A DNA stretch of 42,189 nucleotides from Sulfurovum sp. (GCA_030826885.1 JAUUDF010000043.1:1-42189), one strand, 5' to 3'; positions 7,349-16,330 are shown, counted from the stretch's first letter. Translations and numbers: made by a program. Notes: a model not told the origin generated them from the sequence alone.

Positions 7349-9072
7349 TACTTCTCTCCTCCGTTTTCTTCTGTTTTTGGCGGCAGCATCATGTTAAAGA
7401 GCGCTCCGCCTGCCGGAACCATCGGCAGTACGTTTTCGAAACGGTTGACCGCAACGTTCATAAAGCAGACTTTATTCTGTTTTATTGCGTCTTCAAGTGC
7501 CGCATCGAACTCCTCTTTCGTCGTTACGTCATATCCAATTCCGCCGCACGCTTCGGCAAGTGCTTTCCAGTTAGGCTGGAAGCTCAGATCCGTTTCGGAA
7601 TAACGTTTTTCATAGAAGAATGTCTGCCACTGCCGTACCATTCCCAAGAAGTGGTTGTTCAAAATCACATTGATTACCGGTACCTTGTACTCGGCTGCGG
7701 TTATCAGTTCCTGTACGTTCATCAGAATCGACCCGTCTCCGGTAATATTGATAACCGTCTTTTCCGGATAGGCACGCTTTGCACCGATCGCTGCGGGCAG
7801 ACCAAAGCCCATGGTTCCAAGTCCACCGGAGTTGATCCACTGGCGCGGTCTGTCAAACGGATAGTGCTGTGCGGCCCACATCTGGTGCTGACCGACATCG
7901 GAGGTGATGATTGCATCCTCACCGACAAGTTCACCGAGTCGCTCGATCGCCCACTGCGGTTTAATGACCTCATCGCTGTCTACATAGGACTGCGGATGCA
8001 GTTCGTCATAACGCTTGAGTATATCTCTCCATGCCTGATAACGGGCAGTATTGACATCATCGAGCAGCGGCAGCATCTTTTTAAGTACCGTACTGACATC
8101 TCCAACGATCGGATAGTCCACATCGACCAGTTTGGCGATGTTCGCCGGGTCGATATCGACATGAATGATGTCCGCATATTTGGCAAACTCCGAGAGCTTC
8201 CCGGTGACACGGTCGTCAAAACGCGCGCCCAGTGAGATGATCAGATCGGTTTCGCTCATCGCCATATTGGAGGCGTAGTTGCCGTGCATCCCGAGCATTC
8301 CCAGAAGCAGAGGATTCTTCGCTCCCATCACACCACGTGCCATGAGTGTTTCAACCGCAGGTATCTGTGTTTTCTCCGCCAGTTCGCGTATCAGTTTATA
8401 CGCATTGGAGAGCACCGCTCCCCCTCCGATATACAGCAGCGGTTTTTTCGCTTTTTTAATTGCCTCAACTGCTTTTTCAATCTGTCGGTTGTTTCCTTTA
8501 TATGTCGGCTTGTAGCTTGGGATGTGAACGCTGTCAGGATAGTTGAACTCTCCGATATCTACTGTGATATCTTTGGGAATGTCAACAAGTATAGGCCCCG
8601 GTCTACCGCTTCTTGCCAAATAGAACGCCTCTTTCAGAATGCGTGGCAGCTCTTCGAGTGAACGCACAAGAAAGTTGTGTTTGGTACACGGTCTGGAGAT
8701 ACCCACAGCATCGATCTCCTGAAAACCGTCCGTTCCTATCAGAGAGAGTGGTACCTGTCCGGAGATGACAACCAGTGGAATGGAGTCCATGTAGGCGGTC
8801 GCCAATCCTGTAACCGCATTGGTAAATCCGGGACCGGAGGTAACCATGGCGACTCCGACTTCGCCTGTTGCCCTTGCATAACCGTCTGCAGCATGGACTG
8901 CCGCCTGCTCATGTCGTGTCAGGATATGTTCAAATCCATCCTGCTTGTATATCTCATCATAAACGTGCATGATCGCACCGCCGGGATAACCGAAAACGGT
9001 CTTGACTCCCTCGGCGATGATCGCCTCACACACCATCTGTGCACCACTCATCTGCATGCTCACACGCTCCAT
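7348..9072 (-). CDS. ilvB: Acetolactate synthase catalytic (large) subunit
   Basis: 574 residues. Thiamine-diphosphate enzyme condensing two pyruvates (or pyruvate and 2-oxobutyrate) in valine, leucine and isoleucine synthesis. Seen: the N-terminal TPP pyrimidine domain with YPGGAIMHVYDEI and the catalytic glutamate in RHEQAAVHAADGYAR; the central FAD-type domain with SLGARFDDRVTGK; and the C-terminal diphosphate-binding GDGSILMNVQELITAAEYKVPVINVILNN. The first ATG is at 9072, but only a few bases follow the likely transcription start there. An alternative ATG at 9057, five codons on, has GGAG nine bases upstream and may be the true start. With ilvN downstream and ilvA two genes upstream this forms a branched-chain amino acid cluster. 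Confidence 0.96.
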   Translation of the reverse strand: MERVSMQMSGAQMVCEAIIAEGVKTVFGYPGGAIMHVYDEIYKQDGFEHILTRHEQAAVHAADGYARATGEVGVAMVTSGPGFTNAVTGLATAYMDSIPLVVISGQVPLSLIGTDGFQEIDAVGISRPCTKHNFLVRSLEELPRILKEAFYLARSGRPGPILVDIPKDITVDIGEFNYPDSVHIPSYKPTYKGNNRQIEKAVEAIKKAKKPLLYIGGGAVLSNAYKLIRELAEKTQIPAVETLMARGVMGAKNPLLLGMLGMHGNYASNMAMSETDLIISLGARFDDRVTGKLSEFAKYADIIHVDIDPANIAKLVDVDYPIVGDVSTVLKKMLPLLDDVNTARYQAWRDILKRYDELHPQSYVDSDEVIKPQWAIERLGELVGEDAIITSDVGQHQMWAAQHYPFDRPRQWINSGGLGTMGFGLPAAIGAKRAYPEKTVINITGDGSILMNVQELITAAEYKVPVINVILNNHFLGMVRQWQTFFYEKRYSETDLSFQPNWKALAEACGGIGYDVTTKEEFDAALEDAIKQNKVCFMNVAVNRFENVLPMVPAGGALFNMMLPPKTEENGGEK

Positions 9073-9084
9073 AATTTTTTTCTG

Positions 9085-9090
9085 ATTATA
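9085..9090 (-). promoter_or_regulatory. Probable -10 box of ilvB
   Basis: TATAAT on the minus strand, 12 bases before the first ilvB ATG, in the 76-base gap after ppx/gppA. A transcript starting about 7 bases downstream would leave only a 5-base leader to that ATG, which favours the ATG at 9057. Confidence 0.55.
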
Positions 9091-9148
9091 TCAAAATAAT
9101 ATTAGAGTGTATGGTATCATTCTTAAAATAGGATAAAAATTCTCTTTT

Positions 9149-10060
9149 TTATTTGTCTCTATTGTGCATGCAGTAGTCAATAGCAACCCCTTCACGCAAT
9201 CCGTCATCAATGACTATGCAACGCTCCTGCTCCAAAATCGTATACAAGTGCTTGAAAATCAGTATTCCCGCAGCGATCAGATCGGAGCGCCCTGTCCCCA
9301 CCGTCTCCTCACGTTTCTCAAACGGCATGGCGAGCAGCTTTTTCAAATAAACATCAAGCTCTTCTTTCATCAGACTCGTTCCGTTGATTTTTGCCGCATC
9401 GTAGGTTGCATAGCTCTGCCCCAATTTCATGGCAGCGACTGTGGTAGGTGTACCTGCCGTCGCGACGAATGTCTCCACCCTGCCTCTGGTTGCCTGTATT
9501 TCCGCTGCGAACATCTGCATCGAAAGCATCTCTTCAGGCAGTGCCGCCTCTATCTGTTCAAGCCTGCCGTACTTCTGGGCGATAGTGACAATCCCCACGG
9601 CAAAACTGCGGGAGATGACCTCGTTTTCATAGACAAAAATGATCTCTGTCGAACCGCCGCCTATATCGATGAGTACAAACCGGGTTGCACTGTTCTGAAG
9701 TTTCCGCAGCCGCTCTTTGACCGCAAGTAGCGTCAGCGCCGCCTCCTGCTTCCCGTCAATAATCTCAAACGATACCCCGGTCTCCTGTTTAATGCGTGCA
9801 AGCACCTCTTTTGCATTTCCCGCTCTGCGCAGTGCTTCTGTTGTTACCGCCCGAACCGGCTGTCCCAAAAAATCGATCTGCTGCTGCGCCTCTTTGATCG
9901 CGTAGATCACCCGTTCAACCGCTTTATGGTCTATGATGCCGGCAGAGCCAAGCATGTCCGCCGTTTTGACGATCTTTTCAAACTCGGCAGTAGGCCGCAT
10001 TGCCACACAATCATACTCCACCACACGCAGGGTATTCGACCCCAGATCTATCGCAACCAC
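9149..10060 (-). CDS. Ppx/GppA family exopolyphosphatase / guanosine pentaphosphatase
   Basis: 303 residues, about the length of the two-subdomain actin-like Ppx/GppA core without the C-terminal HD extension found in E. coli. Motifs: N-terminal phosphate loop AIDLGSNTLR, the second loop IDIGGGSTEI (about 130) and the adenosine-type loop AGTPTTVAAMKLG. Such enzymes shorten polyphosphate or hydrolyse pppGpp to ppGpp; which applies here cannot be told from sequence. Start is GTG 10060, the only frame-compatible start near the conserved N-terminus, with GGGGA four bases upstream. The region just before it consists of five copies of a 7-base repeat. It sits between ilvA and ilvB on the same strand. 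Confidence 0.88.
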   Translation of the reverse strand: MVAIDLGSNTLRVVEYDCVAMRPTAEFEKIVKTADMLGSAGIIDHKAVERVIYAIKEAQQQIDFLGQPVRAVTTEALRRAGNAKEVLARIKQETGVSFEIIDGKQEAALTLLAVKERLRKLQNSATRFVLIDIGGGSTEIIFVYENEVISRSFAVGIVTIAQKYGRLEQIEAALPEEMLSMQMFAAEIQATRGRVETFVATAGTPTTVAAMKLGQSYATYDAAKINGTSLMKEELDVYLKKLLAMPFEKREETVGTGRSDLIAAGILIFKHLYTILEQERCIVIDDGLREGVAIDYCMHNRDK

Positions 10061-10070
10061 ACTTTCCCCA

Positions 10071-10105
10071 TTTTTAATTTTTAATTTTTAATTTTTAATT
10101 TTTAA
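10071..10105. repeat. Five perfect tandem copies of the heptamer TTTTTAA
   Basis: TTTTTAA is repeated five times without error (10071-10105), followed by a partial sixth copy. It fills most of the 50-base gap between the ilvA stop and the ppx/gppA GTG start, ending 10 bases from the start codon. Copy-number change would alter spacing and A/T content in the leader of ppx/gppA, not its reading frame. Confidence 0.95.
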
Positions 10106-10110
10106 TTTTA

Positions 10111-11322
10111 TCAATGTTCCTCTTTAAAGACGAATCCGCCCTCTGTCAGCTTCTTTCTGATGAGCGCCTGATGTTCCTCCCCTTTGGTCTCCAGCGCCAC
10201 GCTTACATGTGCATCACCGAATTCAAGATCGATGGAGGTACGGTCATAACCGATATGAACAATATTTGCCCCTACCTCGGTAAGAATTTGCGTAAAACTC
10301 TGCAGGGCACCAGGCTTGTCCACCAGTGTGACCATCAGTTTCATTTTTCGTGCCGATTTCATCAGCCCTTTTTCGATGATGAGCGAAAGCATCGTCACAT
10401 CGATATTGCCGCCGCTCAGTACAATGCCTATTTTACTGCCCTTGGGAAGGTCTATCTTGCTGTGCATCAATGCCGCTACACCGACCGATCCGGCACCCTC
10501 GACCAGCAGTTTCTGCCTTTCAAGCAAAAAGAGAATGGCAGAGGCGATCTCATCTTCACATACCCCTTCAAAATCATCTACATATTTCAGAATATACGAG
10601 AGTGTCTCGGGAGAGGTGTCTCGTACTGCGATCCCATCGGCAATGGTGCGCACAGAAGTGGTATCGATGGGCTTCTTGGCATCGTAGGAGAGGTGCATCG
10701 CCGGTGCACCGTCTGCCGATACGGCAATGACCTTGCAGGAGGGGCGAATGCTCTTGGCTGCGACCGCCATACCCGAAATAAGACCACCTCCGCCTACAGG
10801 GACAACTATGGCATCAAGCTCAGGCTGGACTTCGAGCATCTCCAGTGCCACTGTCCCCTGCCCTGCCATCACCTCTTCATCGGTGAAAGGGTGTACGAAC
10901 GTATAGCCCTGTTCTGTTCCATACTTCACTGCATAGGCATACGCTTCATCGTAATTGCTCCCGTGCAAAATTACCTTTGCACCGAACGCCTTGACCCCCT
11001 GTACTTTGGTCAATGGCGTGGATTCTGGCATGACGATCGTCGCCTCTATGCCAAAATGCTTTGCGGCAAACGCCACACCCTGCGCATGGTTACCCGCACT
11101 TGCAGCGACCACACCGCCTTTTTTGCCGCTCTCTACAAGTGTTGCGATCTTGTTGAAGGCTCCACGCAGTTTGAACGCGCCGGTACGCTGCAGATTCTCT
11201 TTTTTAAGGTACACTTCGTAACCGCTCATTTCACTGAGAATGGGTGCGTATGAAAACGGAGTATGGTGCACCACCCCTTCAAGTCTTTCATAGGCTGTTT
11301 TGATCGCTTCTAAGTCCAACAT
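10111..11322 (-). CDS. ilvA: Threonine ammonia-lyase (threonine dehydratase)
   Basis: 403 residues, ATG 11322 with AGGAAA upstream. PLP fold-type II enzyme making 2-oxobutyrate and ammonia from threonine, the first committed step to isoleucine. Lys in TGAFKLRGAFNK (about 50-55) is the PLP lysine; SAGNHAQGVAFAA and the PVGGGGLISG phosphate-binding loop are present. A single C-terminal ACT domain (about 330-403; LMVTLVDKPGALQSFTQILTEVGANIVHIGYDR) suggests allosteric control. The size and one ACT domain match the shorter bacterial type rather than the 514-residue E. coli IlvA. Position upstream of ilvB/ilvN supports a biosynthetic role. Two TATAAT boxes lie upstream (11341-11346 and 11361-11366, minus strand). 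Confidence 0.94.
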   Translation of the reverse strand: MLDLEAIKTAYERLEGVVHHTPFSYAPILSEMSGYEVYLKKENLQRTGAFKLRGAFNKIATLVESGKKGGVVAASAGNHAQGVAFAAKHFGIEATIVMPESTPLTKVQGVKAFGAKVILHGSNYDEAYAYAVKYGTEQGYTFVHPFTDEEVMAGQGTVALEMLEVQPELDAIVVPVGGGGLISGMAVAAKSIRPSCKVIAVSADGAPAMHLSYDAKKPIDTTSVRTIADGIAVRDTSPETLSYILKYVDDFEGVCEDEIASAILFLLERQKLLVEGAGSVGVAALMHSKIDLPKGSKIGIVLSGGNIDVTMLSLIIEKGLMKSARKMKLMVTLVDKPGALQSFTQILTEVGANIVHIGYDRTSIDLEFGDAHVSVALETKGEEHQALIRKKLTEGGFVFKEEH

Positions 11323-11340
11323 AACTGTTTCCTGAGTATG

Positions 11341-11346
11341 ATTATA
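11341..11346 (-). promoter_or_regulatory. Probable -10 box of ilvA
   Basis: TATAAT on the minus strand, 18 bases before the ilvA ATG and just upstream of the SD. A second TATAAT lies at 11361-11366. This 63-base gap separates ilvA from the divergent CoA-binding gene. Confidence 0.6.
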
Positions 11347-11385
11347 TCTGTTTAAACGAGATTATAACCAAATAAAGGATAAACC

Positions 11386-11814
11386 ATGGAATGTGAATTT
11401 CCTACCGTCAATGCAAACAAAGAAGAGATAAGAGACATCTTCAACAGCGTCAAGACCATTGCCGTACTGGGACTCTCTCCTGATGAGAGCAAGGCAAGTC
11501 ACCGTGTCGCCAAATATCTGCAGGAGGCAGGCTACAAAATCGTTCCTGTCTACCCCAAAGGCGATACGATTTTGGGAGAGAAGGTCTACCGTTCACTCGA
11601 AGAGATTCCGTTTGAGGTCGATATGGTCGACATTTTCCGTAAACCGGCAGCTTTCGATGCCATTGCCGATGCCTGTATCAGACGCGGTGATGTCAAAGTC
11701 TTCTGGGGGCAGCTTGGACTGGTCAACAATGCTGCTGCAGAGAAAGCGAAGAATGCCGGTATGAAAGTGGTACAGAATCTCTGTGCCATGGTAGCCCACA
11801 GGGATTTGATGTAA
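11386..11814 (+). CDS. CoA-binding domain protein (YccU type)
   Basis: 142 residues with AAAGGA before ATG 11386. A single Rossmann-like CoA_binding_2 domain: VKTIAVLGLSPDESKASHRVAKYLQEAGYKIVPVYPKG near 22-62, then DMVDIFRKP and VFWGQLGLVNNAAAEKAKNAGMKVVQNLCAMVAH. These are signature blocks of the YccU family, which resembles the CoA-binding part of succinyl-CoA synthetase alpha but lacks the phosphohistidine domain. The physiological role is unknown. It is transcribed away from ilvA and lies 37 bases upstream of the phosphate transporter, possibly in one transcript with it. Confidence 0.88.
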   Translation: MECEFPTVNANKEEIRDIFNSVKTIAVLGLSPDESKASHRVAKYLQEAGYKIVPVYPKGDTILGEKVYRSLEEIPFEVDMVDIFRKPAAFDAIADACIRRGDVKVFWGQLGLVNNAAAEKAKNAGMKVVQNLCAMVAHRDLM

Positions 11815-11840
11815 CTGCGTGCCTTTCAGAGCTTCTGGGG

Positions 11841-11846
11841 TACAAT
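11841..11846 (+). promoter_or_regulatory. Candidate -10 box directly before the Pit transporter start
   Basis: TACAAT with only five bases between it and ATG 11852, so a transcript from here would begin at or next to the start codon. Upstream GGGG (11837-11840) is 11 bases away and a poor SD. An in-frame TAG at 11846-11848 rules out an earlier start. Confidence 0.5.
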
Positions 11847-11851
11847 AGTGC

Positions 11852-12895
11852 ATGGATTTGACACAGGTACTCCTTATACTGACCGTGGTGACCGTCTTCG
11901 CCTATGACTTCACCAACGGGTTTCACGATGCCGCCGATATGGTCGCCACCGCCATTGCCTCACGGGCCATGAAAAGCAGTGTCGCCATTGCGATCGTAAG
12001 TATTTTTACCTTCCTCGGACCTCTCATTTCCGGACTGGCTGTCGCCGATACGGTCGGCACATTCATTGAGATTTCACATACCGATACACATCATGCACAG
12101 GCACTGGTCATTGCTGCACTTCTTGCCGCCATCAGCTATAATCTTGGCACATGGAAGTTCGGACTCCCCTCCTCCTCATCCAATTCACTCGCCGGAGGAC
12201 TGGTAGGTGCGGGACTTTTTATTGTGGGTTCAACCCATATCAACTGGGGTGTCGATGCATTGATGCATTACCGTCTTGAAGGGCTCATGAAAGTCATCGC
12301 CGGGCTGTTTGTTTCTCCTTTTTTGGGGTTTATCGTCGGTTTTATCATTATGAAAATCATCTTTTTCATTTTCAGACGATTTACTGTCAAAATTCGTCCG
12401 CTTTTTGTACTCTCACAATATTTTTCCGTTGCATGGCTTGGCTTCTCCCATGGTGCGAACGATGCACAAAAAGGTATGGCGATCATCGGTATGATGCTGC
12501 TCGCAAGCGGAGATACCCAGCATTTTGAGATCCCTCTGTGGGTAGTGTTTATGTGTACCACTGCCATAACCCTGGGAACGATGTTTGGCGGATGGAGCAT
12601 TATTAAAACACTTGGCTTTGAACTGTACCGTATCCGTATTATCCATGCCGTTGCCAATCAGCTTGGCGCTGCACTGGTCAATACCCTGGCTACTGCCATC
12701 GGTGCGCCCACATCCACCACACAGGTGGTCACGGCAACCCTGCTTGGTAGCGGTGCCGCTGAAAAACCTTCCCATGTAGGCTGGCGCAAAGCGGGCTACA
12801 TTATAGCCGGATGGCTTTTCAATGTGCCCGTTTCCATCCTGATGGGGGCACTCTATGCCACCCTGTTTACCCAACTCATAGGAGCACTCACATGA
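11852..12895 (+). CDS. Pit-family inorganic phosphate permease
   Basis: 347 residues, polytopic inner-membrane protein of the PiT family (cation-coupled phosphate transport). The duplicated signature is visible: DFTNGFHDAADMVATAIASRAM near 20-41 and GFSHGANDAQKGMAIIGMML near 196-215, each containing the GxxDA/GANDA core. About ten hydrophobic segments. The C-terminal part has GAPTSTTQVVTATLLGSG, another Pit hallmark. ATG 11852 is the only usable start because of the preceding in-frame stop. Its last four bases overlap the DUF47 gene (ATGA), a common pairing for low-affinity phosphate uptake with its regulator. Confidence 0.94.
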   Translation: MDLTQVLLILTVVTVFAYDFTNGFHDAADMVATAIASRAMKSSVAIAIVSIFTFLGPLISGLAVADTVGTFIEISHTDTHHAQALVIAALLAAISYNLGTWKFGLPSSSSNSLAGGLVGAGLFIVGSTHINWGVDALMHYRLEGLMKVIAGLFVSPFLGFIVGFIIMKIIFFIFRRFTVKIRPLFVLSQYFSVAWLGFSHGANDAQKGMAIIGMMLLASGDTQHFEIPLWVVFMCTTAITLGTMFGGWSIIKTLGFELYRIRIIHAVANQLGAALVNTLATAIGAPTSTTQVVTATLLGSGAAEKPSHVGWRKAGYIIAGWLFNVPVSILMGALYATLFTQLIGALT

Positions 12896-13521
12896 TACAC
12901 TCCCTGCTTAAACAATATATTCTTCCCAAAGAAGTCGACTTTATCGGCGGACTGAGAGAGCATGCACATATTGTGGAAAAAATTATCGCAGACCTGCTGC
13001 AGTGTTTCTCCAAAAAGAAAACAAAGTACTGCAAAAGTATCTTGAAGGATGAACATCAGGCGCAACATATCCGTGACAAGAACATGCACGAACTGCTCAA
13101 TGCATTCATCACCCCTATTGACAGAGAGTCCATCTACCGGGTCATTACACAGCTCGACTGGATTGCGGTAAGTGTCAGGCACTTCCTGCTCGAAGCGGAT
13201 GCATACGGTGTCGACCACCTACATAAAGACTACCATCCTCTCATTACCAAACTGTTACATGCGGCAACATTGCTGAGTGAAGGTTTCGATGGGCTCAAGA
13301 AAGAAAACAGCGCAGTCATCGTTTCCAAATGCCAGGAGGTCAGAGACACGTATGATGCCCTTGTAGCGATCTATATTCAGGAGATGGCGGTTCTCTCCAA
13401 ATGCAAAAATCCGCATAAAGTTTTTGTAGAAAAAGAGCTCCTTCACCAGCTTAAGGAGATAGGCAAACGGCTGCAAATGTGTGCCAATTCACTCGAAGAT
13501 ATTGTCATGAAAATGCAGTAA
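12892..13521 (+). CDS. DUF47 / PhoU-like regulator of Pit transport
   Basis: 209 residues, starting at ATG 12892 inside the 3' end of the permease gene (ATGA overlap), which gives translational coupling. All-helical, without membrane segments; matches DUF47 (PhoU_div, PF01865), with AHIVEKIIADLLQCF, KDEHQAQHIRDKNMHELLNAFITPIDRESIYRVITQLDWI as the recognisable block (about 45-90). DUF47 proteins encoded next to Pit transporters are thought to modulate the permease, like PhoU with Pst. No DNA-binding part. A 145-base gap with a TACAAT box at 13612-13617 follows before the next gene. Confidence 0.9.
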   Translation: MIHSLLKQYILPKEVDFIGGLREHAHIVEKIIADLLQCFSKKKTKYCKSILKDEHQAQHIRDKNMHELLNAFITPIDRESIYRVITQLDWIAVSVRHFLLEADAYGVDHLHKDYHPLITKLLHAATLLSEGFDGLKKENSAVIVSKCQEVRDTYDALVAIYIQEMAVLSKCKNPHKVFVEKELLHQLKEIGKRLQMCANSLEDIVMKMQ

Positions 13522-13666
13522 AGCAGCAGCGACATGCTTCTTCGTTGAATATACAGGAGAGACACTTTTCACTATCTGCATATGACAAGAGAAGTACAAG
13601 ATATTCTGCATTACAATAGATATACGAATGTCTCGCTATCGGCAATCTTTACCAAAAGGATCAGTA

Positions 13667-15130
13667 ATGTCACACCACACTCACAACAGGCGCAGGCAGC
13701 ATATGCTGCAACTTGTTGTTCTTCTATCTGCTCTCATTCTCTGGTTCACACCGGTACCCGACTCTCTGGCTCATTTTATAGCGAAACTTCCTGCTTCCGA
13801 TCTGCAGTTTACGCCACAGACAGCGTGGCACCTTTTTGCCATCTTTATGTCAGCCATTTTTGCCGTCATGCTCAATGCTCTGCCAATCTTCACCTCTTCC
13901 ATACTTGCCGTATCTGCAGCCATACTCACAGGAACACTCACTGCGAAACAGGCATTTTCCGGCTTCTCTGAAGACTGGATTTTGCTGATTATCGTCGCAT
14001 TTCTCATAGCACGCGGGGTTATTAAATCCGGGTTGGGGAAGCGGATTGCTTTTCTTATTATCCGAAAATTTGGCAAAACCAGTTTGGGACTCTCCTACTC
14101 TGTCATCGCAGCAGACATGCTCATTGCCCCTGCCTTTCCAAGCAATACGGCACGTTCCGGTGTTCTTTTCCCTATTGTCAATGCTCTGGCTTCCGACAGC
14201 GGTTCGAAAGTATCCAACGGTACACGAAAGAAACTCAGCTCCTATCTGATGATGTCTTCGATGGCAGGACTGACTATCTCCTCTTCTCTCTGGCTGACAG
14301 CTATGGCTGCCAATCCCGCCGGCGCAAAGATGGCAAAAGTGTTTGGAGTGGATATTACCTACTCTTCATGGGCAGTCGCTGCGGCTGCTCCCGTCTTGAT
14401 ACTCTTCTTTCTCATCCCCCGGTTTTTAATGTGGATCTACCCTCCGGAGATCAAAGAGACACCTGATGCACCGGAAATCGCACAGGCCCAACTCGATCAT
14501 ATGGGGCCTGTACATCGTAATGAAAAAATCATGGCAGCAGTCTTCATCGGTATGGTCGGACTCTGGATAGCTTCTTCTTTTGTTCCCGAACTCAACAAGA
14601 CAGCTGTAGCGTTTCTGGGGCTGGGTATTTTGATGATCGCCAACATCTTTACGCTCGATGACCTTTCCCATGAAGGCAATGCACTGGGTACACTTGTCTG
14701 GTTTGCCATTCTCTACAGCATGTCTGTCTATCTCAACAAGTTTGGCTTTATGGCTTGGATAGGAGACAATGTCTCCCATGCAATTGCCAGGATGTCCTGG
14801 CCTGTGGCCTATGTCGTTTTAGTGTTTGCCTACGTTCTCATTCACTACTTTTTCGTTTCCCAGACGGCACAGATGCTTGCTCTTTTCTCTGTCTTTCTCG
14901 GAGTAGCGGTAGATGCGGGAGTGCCTGCCGAACTAATGGCGCTGATGCTTCTCTTTGCGACAAACTTCAATGCCGTCATTACCCCGCAGGGATCTTCTGC
15001 AAACGTCATCTATGTCGGAAGCGGCTATCTTGAAGCCGGAGAGATCTACCGTGTCGGCGGTCTTGTCACGCTGCTTAATACTGTGGTATTCTTGACTGTA
15101 GGAACCTTCTGGATTCTTCTCATTTCGTAA
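13667..15130 (+). CDS. DASS/SLC13-family anion:sodium symporter
   Basis: About 487 residues from ATG 13667, preferred to the ATG at 13628 because AAGGA lies six bases before it. About 11-12 hydrophobic segments. Two related substrate/sodium-loop regions are visible: PSNTARSGVLFPIVNAL near 165-182 and NFNAVITPQGSSANVIYVG near 437-455, matching the SNT-type motifs of divalent anion:Na+ symporters (CitT/SdcS). The substrate (dicarboxylate, citrate, sulfate) cannot be read from sequence. The gene stands alone behind a TACAAT box (13612-13617) and converges on trmA. Confidence 0.9.
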   Translation: MSHHTHNRRRQHMLQLVVLLSALILWFTPVPDSLAHFIAKLPASDLQFTPQTAWHLFAIFMSAIFAVMLNALPIFTSSILAVSAAILTGTLTAKQAFSGFSEDWILLIIVAFLIARGVIKSGLGKRIAFLIIRKFGKTSLGLSYSVIAADMLIAPAFPSNTARSGVLFPIVNALASDSGSKVSNGTRKKLSSYLMMSSMAGLTISSSLWLTAMAANPAGAKMAKVFGVDITYSSWAVAAAAPVLILFFLIPRFLMWIYPPEIKETPDAPEIAQAQLDHMGPVHRNEKIMAAVFIGMVGLWIASSFVPELNKTAVAFLGLGILMIANIFTLDDLSHEGNALGTLVWFAILYSMSVYLNKFGFMAWIGDNVSHAIARMSWPVAYVVLVFAYVLIHYFFVSQTAQMLALFSVFLGVAVDAGVPAELMALMLLFATNFNAVITPQGSSANVIYVGSGYLEAGEIYRVGGLVTLLNTVVFLTVGTFWILLIS

Positions 15131-15181
15131 GGGAAACAGCACATCACAGAGAGTACACTCAATCAATACAGGTCAAAAAGC

Positions 15182-16330
15182 TTATGCCCTGCGTTTTAAA
15201 AAGACACCGCTCTCCACATGTTCCGTATGCGGAAACTGGTCAAAGAGTGCGGCATCGACTACCTCATGTGTCTGCGTCAGTGTCTCAAGATCACGTGCAA
15301 GTGTCTCGGGATTGCAGGAGATATAGATGATATAAGGCATATCGGCAATAAGCGCAGTTGTTCCGGCATCAAGACCGGCACGGGGCGGATCGACAAGTAC
15401 CGTGCTAAAGTCGTACGCTTTCAGGTCAACCTCTCTCAGGCGTGAGAATACCCGTTTCCCCTCTATTGCTTCTGTCATCTCTTCCGATGCCATACGTACA
15501 AAGGTGATGTTCTCTATGCCGTTAAGTGTGCAATTTTGCAGTGCGGCATGGATGGAGCGTTTGCTGATCTCCGTCGCCAGCACCTTGTCAAAGTAGCGTG
15601 AAAGCGGCAGTGTGAAGTTCCCCAGACCACAGTAGGCTTCCAACAGATCACCTCCACCTGTCTTTTTTGCCTGGGCAATCGCCCACTCGATCATCTTCAC
15701 ATTCACGGCAGGATTTGGCTGGGTGAAACCGCTTTCGTACTCGACATAGGTATATATGCGTCCGTCAACAAACAGTTTTTCCGTAACAAACTCGTCCGAG
15801 AGCACAACTTTCTGCTTGCGGCTTCTGCCCATGATCTTACAATGTAGTTCTGTTTCAAGGGCTTTTGCCTCTTCACTCCATGCTTCATCGAGTTTGCGGT
15901 GGTAGAGCATTGTCACAAGAACTTCATCGGTTGTCGTCGCCAGAAACTCTACGGCAAAGAGTTTGTGCTTGAGTACCTCCTGTGAAGCGTTTATCTTCTC
16001 AAGCAGCTTCCACATCCGCTCCTCTATGGGGACGATGACCTTGGGACACTCTTCTATGCTGATCGCTCCTTTATGTGCCATATTGCCCATGGCATAGTCA
16101 CACCGCTCCCCCTCATGCCAAATGCGAAACTCCGCACGCGCGCGGTAATGGCTCCGGGGGGAATCAAATACATCCAGCGCTTTAGTATAAAACGGTGCCA
16201 GCAGTACAGAAACTCTCTGCACTTTCTGCTGCAACTGCTGTGCATAATCCATCTCATAAAGACTGCAGCTGCCGCAGCTGCCAAAATGTTTACATGTCAC
16301 ACGAACCCTTTTATCTTTAATGGATGCCAT
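15182..16330 (-). CDS. trmA: tRNA (uracil-5-)-methyltransferase-like protein with Fe-S type cysteines
   Basis: 382 residues. SAM-dependent m5U methyltransferase of the TrmA/RlmD family. The C-terminal Rossmann part shows LLEAYCGLGNFTLPLS (SAM loop), VDPPRAGLD and the catalytic ISCNPETLARD (nucleophilic Cys near 342). Unlike E. coli TrmA, the N-terminus has C13-x5-C19-x2-C22 and a later ECPK (C95), the pattern of the 4Fe-4S site in RlmD/RumA. Overall length and absence of an N-terminal TRAM domain fit the TrmA side, so tRNA U54 is the likely target but rRNA cannot be excluded. No clear SD before ATG 16330. It diverges from the DUF3597 gene. Confidence 0.88.
   Translation of the reverse strand: MASIKDKRVRVTCKHFGSCGSCSLYEMDYAQQLQQKVQRVSVLLAPFYTKALDVFDSPRSHYRARAEFRIWHEGERCDYAMGNMAHKGAISIEECPKVIVPIEERMWKLLEKINASQEVLKHKLFAVEFLATTTDEVLVTMLYHRKLDEAWSEEAKALETELHCKIMGRSRKQKVVLSDEFVTEKLFVDGRIYTYVEYESGFTQPNPAVNVKMIEWAIAQAKKTGGGDLLEAYCGLGNFTLPLSRYFDKVLATEISKRSIHAALQNCTLNGIENITFVRMASEEMTEAIEGKRVFSRLREVDLKAYDFSTVLVDPPRAGLDAGTTALIADMPYIIYISCNPETLARDLETLTQTHEVVDAALFDQFPHTEHVESGVFLKRRA

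Noticed and set aside
7330-8235. 301-residue plus-strand ORF opposite ilvB
   Set aside because: Antisense shadow of a clear acetolactate synthase gene.
10114-11253. 379-residue plus-strand ORF opposite ilvA
   Set aside because: A mirror of the GC-biased ilvA codons, with no SD and no recognisable domain.
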